Source of the DNA: DAOTXN01 sp034435435
GTDB taxonomy: Bacteria > Chloroflexota > Anaerolineae > S140-20
Assembly: GCA_034435435.1 (NCBI GenBank)
Contig: DAOTXN010000030.1
Span: forward strand, 1 to 62,429
DNA: 62,429 bases
Direction: 5' to 3'
Shown one piece after another: positions 56,316 to 62,429 of the stretch. A program made the position numbers and the translations under genes. The notes under the pieces are model-generated. The model worked only from the letters and a program-made list of their open reading frames with translations. It was not told the DNA's origin and did not search any database. Numbering within the stretch: the stretch's first letter is position 1; every line of letters starts with the position of its first letter.

Positions 56316-59300
56316 ATGAATAGATGGCGCTTTGGCTCAGGAGCGAGTCATTTGCATTGGTTTTCAACCATTATTTCAGCGTGGATGTTTTTGTCACCGC
56401 TGTTCACGCCGCTCCCGATTGCGAGTGCGGCACACACTATTGACGCTGTTGCAAGCGCCGACGTCTTTCCGGGTTGGTGGCAAGCTGCCCCACTCGGCAG
56501 CGCGACTACAGACATTTCTCGATCGGTCAAGCTCCTGCCGGCCTGGTGGCCGCCGGCAGGTCCGGTGGCCGCGCCGCGCGTCCGGCCCTTGAGAAGCGGC
56601 AGCGTGAATAGTTTTGCCGTGACCACGCCTCCCACCGCCACGGCCGGAGTGGTTTTCAGCACGACCATCGTGGCTAAAGATAACTCCAACGGCACGGTGG
56701 GCGTGACAAAGACTATCTCGTTGACCACGACGAATGGGGGGACAATTTCTCCCACCACAGCGTACTTGATTTCCGGCACGTGGACCGGGAACGTGAGCCT
56801 GACGGCCGCTGGCGTGGACCGAACAGTGCGAGCCATTAGCGGGACGATCACCGGGCAGAGCACGATCACCGTTTATGCTGCTGCGTTGACCACATTGACC
56901 CTGACGCCTGACGCGGCGCAAGTGACGGTCGGTGAATCGCAAACGTTCACTGCCACCGGCACAGACGCTTATAGCAACCCGGTTTCGCTGACCCTGGATT
57001 GGGACAGCGACGTGGGCGTTGCCGTTAGCGATACCCATGGCCTGACGGCCACCGCTACTTTCACGGCTCAGACCACCCCGGCGCTGGGCATCGTCACGGC
57101 CACCCAGGGCAGTGTAAGCGCCACAGCCGCAGTGACAATCGTCGCCGGGGCGTTGTTCACTCTCACCGTCACGCCGAACCCGGCCACCGTCACCGTCGGC
57201 CTCACCCAGACCTTTTCTGCGGCCGGCGCCGACCAGTACGGAAACCAAGTGCCCGTCTCGCCTACTTGGGCCGCCAGCGGCGGCGACATAGACCCCGGCC
57301 CCGGCGTGACTAGCCTGTTTACCGCGCAGGTGACGGCCACCGTAGGCGCCTGGGTCACGGCGACGCACAGCAGCGTCACCGGTACGGCGTGGGTGAACCT
57401 CGCGCACGGCCCGGTGGCGGCCTTTGTCATCAGCCCAACCGGCATTTCGACGCAGACGGCAGGCGCGGATTTCCCATTGACCGTCGAAGCCCAAGACGTG
57501 TACGGCAACCGGGCCACGCGCTATAACGGCGCGCCTAGCCTGTCCGACTCGACGGGAACCATTGCACCGACCTCGCTTCCTTTTAGCAGCGGCCTGTGGA
57601 CCGGTACGGTCAGCATCACTCAGGCGGCGGCGGGCGTGGTCATCACCGTCAGCGACGGCCTGACGACGGAGAACAGCAACGCCTTTACGGTGCTCCCGGC
57701 CGGCCTGCACCATTTTGATATGACTGGCTATCCGGCCAGCGTCGTCGCCGGGCAACAGTTTGCCAGCAGCGTCGTCGTCACCGCTTTTGACCAGTTCGAT
57801 AACGTCAAGACCAACTATGCCGGTGAGGTCTATTTCGAGTCCGATGACGGGCAGGCAGTGTTGTCCTACACGGTTGGCAATTCCTACACGTATACCGTGG
57901 CCGACGCCGGCTCACACAGCTTCCCCGGCAGCGCGTTCGAGCTGCGCACCACCGTGACGCGCCACATCACCGTCACGGATGGGACGGTCAGCCAGATGAG
58001 CGCCGGCATCGTCGTGCAACCGGCGGGATTGGAGCGCTTTGCGCTGACCGGCTATCCCACCGTGGTCAAGGCTGGTACAGCCTGGGACGCCTACGCCGCC
58101 TCGGTGGTGGTCACAGCTTTTGACCCTTACGACAACGTCAAGACAGATTACGTGGGCGACGTGTACTTTACGTCAGACGATCCATTGGCGGTCTTGCCCT
58201 ACACCATCAGCCAACGCTACACCTTTACCAGCGCCGACGCCGGCTCGCACAGCTTTTCCGCTGGCGGGTTCGAGCTGCGCACGACGCCCACGCGCTACAT
58301 CACCGTCACCAACGGGATCACCGCCGAACAGAGCACGGCCATCACCGTCACCCCCGACGATCTCGATTATTTCCTGATCGGCGATATCATAAACCCCGTG
58401 GCCGGCGCACCGTTCATCTTGTGGCTGACGGCCTACGACCAGTGGGACAATATCAAGACCGACTATGATGCGCGGCCCTACCTAAGCGACGACACCGGCA
58501 CTTTGTTGCCTGTTCAGACCGACGCAGACTGCTTTGCCTCCGGCATTTGCATGCAGACGGGCGTGGTCATCACCCGCGCCTGGGCGAACGATTATATCAC
58601 CGTGACCGATGGCGCGGTGCAAGACTCGCAAGGTCCATTCGACGTGACTCCGGCCCCTGCCGACCACATCCGCATCAACTCGGCCGCCGATAACGGCGGG
58701 GATACCTTTGGTTACCTGGTAGAGGTCGGCGCGGTCACGATGACCATCTATGACACCTACACCGCCTGGGCCGCCGCCTACGATCAGTACGACAACTATC
58801 GCGAGGACGTGAGCGCTACCTGGGGCGGCACGGGCGTGTTGTCCGGCGGCGTATATGTCCCCAACCCCGGCGTCTCGACCACGTTCACGCCCGCGCCCAT
58901 CCTGAGCGGCACCGGCGCGATCACGGCCACCTGGGGCAGCTTTGGCGACGCCACGGGCGAGTTTCACATCCAGGCCCCCAAGCTGATCATCAGCAAGAGC
59001 GACGATCCAGACCCGGTCGCGGCAAGCACCCAACTGTTGTATACCATCGTGTACACCAACGTGGGCAACGCTACCGCTCAGAATGTGCGCCTCACCGAGA
59101 CCTACGACAGCAATGTCTCCTATGCCTGGTCTAATCCGAGGCCGAGCAACTGGCCAGGTCCCTCAAACGTGTGGACCGCATCCAGTCTGGCAGTCGGCGT
59201 GCCTCGGACCATCTTGTTACTGGTGGATGTGTCCTCTTCGCTGGACCCGGGCACGGTGTTGACCAACCTGGTCACTATCGGCGGCTCGCGCCTGGCGCAG

Positions 59301-61994
59301 GTCACAACGACCGAGACGACGGTGGTCACGTCTACCCCCGACCTGACCCTGACGCTGACCGGCCTGCCCGACCCGGTCAACGCCGGTAACAACCTGGTGT
59401 ATCAAATCCACTACGCCAACGACGGCACTGCCCCGGTGTCTAACGTGTACATCACCATGACCTACGACGACAACCTGACCTTTTTCAGCAGCTCTACCCC
59501 GCCGCTGACAGGCACAAACAACGTCTGGACCATCACACAAGTGCCGGGCGGCGGTGACGGGGACATTTATGTGACGGTGGTCGTGGACGGTTATATGCTG
59601 GACCAGGACACCCTCATCAGCGAGGCGGCCATCAACAGCGACCAGACTGCCGAGTTCTCTCAACCGGAGCTCACGGCGGTCAACGCGCCGGTGTTGGCGC
59701 TGGCCAAGCAAGCCACACCCAGCCCGGTGCAGGCCAACAGTTTGCTCACTTTTACCCTGGCCTACACCAATACCGGCCACGCCAATGCCCAGGCGGTATA
59801 TTTGACCGACACCATCCCGGACCACACCACGTTTGTCGCCGGAAGCTGCTCGCCGACCTGCCAAAAGATCGACAATATCCTGCGCTGGAACATAGGGACG
59901 TTGGCCGCGAACGGCGGACATGGCGCGGCCTCGTTCCGGGTCAACGTCCACGACAACCTGGACGATGGCCTCTGGTTGACCAACACGGCCAAACTGAACG
60001 CTTGGTACGGCTATAGCGCCAGCGCTTCACTGAACACTCCGGTAGAGAGCGCGCCGGCGCTCACGCTTTCCCTGGCGGCGAATCGGGAACCCATCCGCGT
60101 CACCGATGAGCTGGTCTACACCCTGACCTACGCCAACCTGGGCAACGGCCCGGCTTACGGCGTCGTTCTGACCGACGTTATTCCCGAGCACGTTTCCGGT
60201 GTGAGCGGCTGCAACCCCGGCGACAACTGCGCGCGAAATGGCCGCTGGCTGACCTGGACGTTGGGAACCGTTGCAGCCAGCGCCGGCGACCAATTTGTGC
60301 TACGAATGACAGTAGACGCCCCGCTGGCGGATCACACCCTGCTCACCCACACCGCCGCCATCAGCGCAACGGCGCGAACGCGGGCCGCCGCGCTGCTCAC
60401 CAGCACGGTCATCGCCCCACACCTGGCCCTGGCGATGTCGGATGCTCCAGACCCGGTCGAGGCGGATGCCTGGCTGACTTTTACATTCGTCTATACCAAC
60501 AGCGGCGACGGCTATGCGGCCTCAACCATCCTCACCGCTTCTCTGCCCGACTCTACCAACTTTGACAGTTGCAGCCCCACTCCGTGTGATCAAAACGGAA
60601 GCGTAGTCGAGTGGGATTTGGGTCAAGTGGCCGGGCAGAGCGATGGTGCGGCTCTTTTGGTAATGCGGGTGGACAACAGCTTGGACAACGGGACTATCTT
60701 GAGCGGCTCATCCCGACTGGAGGCCGCGGCCGAGATGGTCGAGGCGAGCGCCGGCCTGACCACGATGGTATCCAGCCGCCCCTCCATCTGGGTGGATTTA
60801 GATAACGGTCGCGCCTCGGTCGAGGCAGGGGACCGACTCACCTATACCCTGCAATACGCCAACGACGGCAATAGCAACGCCTATAACACCACGCTGGTCG
60901 TAGACCTGCCCGACCCGGCCCTGGTGAGCTATCAGGAGTGCCAGCCTGCAGGCCTGTGCACACGCACGGGGAATCAAGTCACTTTTGAGTTAGATACGGT
61001 CGCCGGAGGTGCGGTCGGCGCCGTCTATGTCATCGTAAAAGTAGTCGATCCGTTGCCGGCCGGTCTGCACAGCATCGAAGCGGCGGCGACCATCAACACT
61101 GCCACGCCTGGCGATTTGCCGAACGATAACACCGATCAGGACCAAGACGCCGTCGTTACCCGGCCCGACTTGCAGATTCACGCAGGTTATGACGACCATA
61201 CTCCCTATCCGGGCAAGCGGCTCACCTACGCGGTGCAGTACAGCAATACCGGCCACATCGCCGCCACAGGCGTGGTGATCTCGGTCACATTGTCCGAACA
61301 CGTGACCTATGAATCGGGCCTGAGTAGCGGCTGGCAAGCGCTGGGCGGCGGTCACTTTCGCTACACGGTAAACACGTTGGATTACAATCAAAAGGGAGAT
61401 CTGGTCCTCGTGGTGACGTTGCCCGAGGACGTCTTTACGCCCGAGATGGAAAACTTTGACGCGGTGTTTGAGATTTACGACAGCGGCGGCAGCGGCGTGG
61501 ACGGCAACCTGACCAACAACCACGAGCTGTCGCCCCTGGGTGTGCCCGACGTTATTGTAGAAAGCGTGCAAGTCAATTGGGCGACGCTGCTCAGCCACCA
61601 GATGGGACAACACATCACCGTCACGCTCAAGAACCAGGGTAGCGGGATAGCATGTAACCCGATCGGCGCCTTGCCTGATTTTTGCGGCCCCTTTTACGTG
61701 GACGTGTACTTTAATCCCAACCCTGCGCCGCCGGCCTATGGACCGCCTTATGGTCTAGCCTATTACGACAAGGCTGGGCCGATTTATCCCGGCCAAAGCC
61801 TGATCGTGCCGGTTTATCCGTTCCAGTTACCGGCGAATATCCAGTCTCCTATCGCGATTTATGTGTGGGTGGACAACTATGAGTTGAATCGACCATACGG
61901 ACTCGCGCCCGAGTACAACGAAGGCAACAACGTGTACGGCCCCGTCGTACAAGACTACAACATCTATCTACCGCTGGTCCTGCGCAATCCCTAG
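56316..61994 (+). CDS. Giant secreted surface protein with Ig-like and DUF11 repeats
   Basis: A 1,892-residue protein. The signal peptide spans about 1-40 (FLSPLFTPLPIASA). The first half has Ig/Big-like units, including two long near-identical repeats (GYP-VV, VVVTAFD-YDNVKT-Y, then AGSHSF) around residues 460-660. The second half has about seven DUF11 repeats starting near 890, 1010, 1125, 1250, 1365, 1480 and 1615, each with a Y-N-G turn and L-D-P. A CARDB-like domain (about 1745-1860) and the tail YNIYLPLVLRNP end it. Such proteins form stalks or sheath material. There is no LPXTG or membrane anchor. ATG 56316 follows GGGAG; GTG 56313 is possible. Confidence 0.85.
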   Translation: MNRWRFGSGASHLHWFSTIISAWMFLSPLFTPLPIASAAHTIDAVASADVFPGWWQAAPLGSATTDISRSVKLLPAWWPPAGPVAAPRVRPLRSGSVNSFAVTTPPTATAGVVFSTTIVAKDNSNGTVGVTKTISLTTTNGGTISPTTAYLISGTWTGNVSLTAAGVDRTVRAISGTITGQSTITVYAAALTTLTLTPDAAQVTVGESQTFTATGTDAYSNPVSLTLDWDSDVGVAVSDTHGLTATATFTAQTTPALGIVTATQGSVSATAAVTIVAGALFTLTVTPNPATVTVGLTQTFSAAGADQYGNQVPVSPTWAASGGDIDPGPGVTSLFTAQVTATVGAWVTATHSSVTGTAWVNLAHGPVAAFVISPTGISTQTAGADFPLTVEAQDVYGNRATRYNGAPSLSDSTGTIAPTSLPFSSGLWTGTVSITQAAAGVVITVSDGLTTENSNAFTVLPAGLHHFDMTGYPASVVAGQQFASSVVVTAFDQFDNVKTNYAGEVYFESDDGQAVLSYTVGNSYTYTVADAGSHSFPGSAFELRTTVTRHITVTDGTVSQMSAGIVVQPAGLERFALTGYPTVVKAGTAWDAYAASVVVTAFDPYDNVKTDYVGDVYFTSDDPLAVLPYTISQRYTFTSADAGSHSFSAGGFELRTTPTRYITVTNGITAEQSTAITVTPDDLDYFLIGDIINPVAGAPFILWLTAYDQWDNIKTDYDARPYLSDDTGTLLPVQTDADCFASGICMQTGVVITRAWANDYITVTDGAVQDSQGPFDVTPAPADHIRINSAADNGGDTFGYLVEVGAVTMTIYDTYTAWAAAYDQYDNYREDVSATWGGTGVLSGGVYVPNPGVSTTFTPAPILSGTGAITATWGSFGDATGEFHIQAPKLIISKSDDPDPVAASTQLLYTIVYTNVGNATAQNVRLTETYDSNVSYAWSNPRPSNWPGPSNVWTASSLAVGVPRTILLLVDVSSSLDPGTVLTNLVTIGGSRLAQVTTTETTVVTSTPDLTLTLTGLPDPVNAGNNLVYQIHYANDGTAPVSNVYITMTYDDNLTFFSSSTPPLTGTNNVWTITQVPGGGDGDIYVTVVVDGYMLDQDTLISEAAINSDQTAEFSQPELTAVNAPVLALAKQATPSPVQANSLLTFTLAYTNTGHANAQAVYLTDTIPDHTTFVAGSCSPTCQKIDNILRWNIGTLAANGGHGAASFRVNVHDNLDDGLWLTNTAKLNAWYGYSASASLNTPVESAPALTLSLAANREPIRVTDELVYTLTYANLGNGPAYGVVLTDVIPEHVSGVSGCNPGDNCARNGRWLTWTLGTVAASAGDQFVLRMTVDAPLADHTLLTHTAAISATARTRAAALLTSTVIAPHLALAMSDAPDPVEADAWLTFTFVYTNSGDGYAASTILTASLPDSTNFDSCSPTPCDQNGSVVEWDLGQVAGQSDGAALLVMRVDNSLDNGTILSGSSRLEAAAEMVEASAGLTTMVSSRPSIWVDLDNGRASVEAGDRLTYTLQYANDGNSNAYNTTLVVDLPDPALVSYQECQPAGLCTRTGNQVTFELDTVAGGAVGAVYVIVKVVDPLPAGLHSIEAAATINTATPGDLPNDNTDQDQDAVVTRPDLQIHAGYDDHTPYPGKRLTYAVQYSNTGHIAATGVVISVTLSEHVTYESGLSSGWQALGGGHFRYTVNTLDYNQKGDLVLVVTLPEDVFTPEMENFDAVFEIYDSGGSGVDGNLTNNHELSPLGVPDVIVESVQVNWATLLSHQMGQHITVTLKNQGSGIACNPIGALPDFCGPFYVDVYFNPNPAPPAYGPPYGLAYYDKAGPIYPGQSLIVPVYPFQLPANIQSPIAIYVWVDNYELNRPYGLAPEYNEGNNVYGPVVQDYNIYLPLVLRNP

Positions 61995-62101
61995 CAGCCT
62001 GTCGGAGAACCCTGTAATATAGGGTCTTGCCCGTTTTTTGCTCGTTTTGCGCCCATTTTGGACGCCCACAAGGGGTTAAATGACGTCTCTCCGACAGACC
62101 G
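61995..62101. mobile_element. MITE-like element with 10-bp terminal inverted repeats
   Basis: CTGTCGGAGA (61999-62008) and TCTCCGACAG (62088-62097) are perfect inverted repeats enclosing 79 bp without coding capacity. CTAG flanks both sides (61991-61994, 62102-62105), a possible 4-bp target duplication. The left CTAG contains the TAG stop of the giant gene. Internal runs of T could act as terminator. Confidence 0.55.
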
Positions 62102-62300
62102 CTAGCCTCAGCACTTGTGTTCTAACGATCGTGCGGCGAGACGTGTAGCAAGAGAAAAATCTGACCCACGAGGCGCATGGCGAAGCGCCAAACGGGCCGG
62201 ATTTTTTCTATATGAGGCCGCACCGAGGCCGTTGGGGCTTGCAAAAAACAGCGGGCTGTGGTAAATTCTTCTCCGCTGAACAGGCTCGTAAATCGGCTTC
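62102..62300. other. Intergenic segment with palindromic structure
   Basis: Holds an outer imperfect inverted repeat (AAAAATCTGACCC near 62154 and GGGCCGGATTTTTT near 62194) around an inner GGCGC/GCGCC hairpin, ending in T6, a likely terminator. Downstream, a -35-like TTGCAA and a TAAATT near 62240-62270 might be a promoter. No complete gene is seen. Confidence 0.4.
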
Positions 62301-62429
62301 ACTACCGGACACTTTTAGACAAAGGCTGTGAGTTCGAGCATTTGGAACGCGACAGGAAGGGGCATCGACTCGTTCAAGAAGTGATCGAGTAAGCGCAAGC
62401 CAAGCTGGAACAAGCTCAAATCACAGCGC
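62287..62429 (+). pseudogene. Possible broken coding fragment running off the window
   Basis: One frame reads RLHYRTLLDKGCEFEHLERD, then RKGHRLVQEVIE, a TAA codon, and AQAKLEQAQITA to the edge. Codon content on both sides of the TAA looks protein-like, as if a CAA codon had become TAA. It may be the relic or start of a mobile-element gene beside the MITE-like repeat. No family was recognised. Confidence 0.25.

Noticed and set aside
56394..57755. 453-codon minus-strand frame inside the giant gene
   Set aside because: Antisense to the repeat-rich secreted protein; composition and lack of motifs mark it as a shadow.
62108..62302. 64-codon minus-strand frame
   Set aside because: It spans the palindromic intergenic structure and has no RBS or motif.

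Overview
The window reads as a high-GC chromosomal segment of a Chloroflexota bacterium, probably Anaerolineae or Ardenticatenia-like. The grounds are two large secreted proteins ending in the FLPVLL/YLPLVLR tail common in that phylum, many DUF11 and DUF5107 surface proteins, and GAF/PAS-rich sensor kinases. The taxon is an inference; no rRNA lies in the window. It carries about 45 protein genes and one tRNA, with few gaps. Many starts are GTG or TTG, and many neighbours overlap by 4 bp (ATGA).

Region by region. 1-5.5 kb: a Co/Ni uptake permease under a strong promoter with a palindromic operator, an HD-domain protein, a lipid kinase, a Ca2+/H+ antiporter, tRNA-Leu(UAG) and an OmpR-type regulator. 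5.5-13.9 kb: a secreted DUF5107 protein, a coupled pair of large signalling proteins (multi-sensor HisKA_2 kinase and REC-kinase-REC hybrid), a tRNA-editing protein and a small P-loop kinase. 14-17 kb: an unusual fusion of a degenerate GspE/PilB-like ATPase, a GAF domain and a SpoIIE-type phosphatase, overlapping a Zn-peptidase-like lipoprotein. 17-20 kb: a sugar ABC importer without its ATPase. 20-22 kb: a large secreted Ig-like protein. 22.8-27.2 kb: a tight operon of ThDP enzyme, alcohol dehydrogenase, SCP2 protein and class III CoA-transferase. 27-34 kb: selB with a coiled-coil protein, then three glycosyltransferases. 34-41 kb: SagB-type oxidoreductase, TPR protein, etfAB, HAD phosphatase, acyl-CoA dehydrogenase. 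41-51 kb: a leftward run of a short divergent Rho, a YgbA-like protein, an S1P-lyase-like enzyme, an FGGY kinase, cyclophilin, a TerB-like protein, a MoeA fusion and a membrane-anchored glycosidase. 51-56 kb: methyltransferase, ferredoxin, a sensor lacking kinase residues with its OmpR partner, and another OmpR regulator. 56-62 kb: a 1,892-residue Ig/DUF11 surface protein followed by a MITE-like palindrome.

Themes. (1) Signal transduction is dense and unusual: three similar OmpR regulators, a sensor without a visible phosphoacceptor His, and the pseudo-ATPase/phosphatase fusion. (2) Electron-transfer and CoA metabolism genes (ETF, acyl-CoA dehydrogenase, CaiB, SCP2, ThDP enzyme) suggest organic acid or lipid breakdown. 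(3) At least five families of short repeats sit at gene ends or inside coding sequence, sometimes supplying stop codons or encoding parts of proteins. The ATPase/phosphatase fusion and the coding-sequence-invading repeats are the best candidates for something undescribed.
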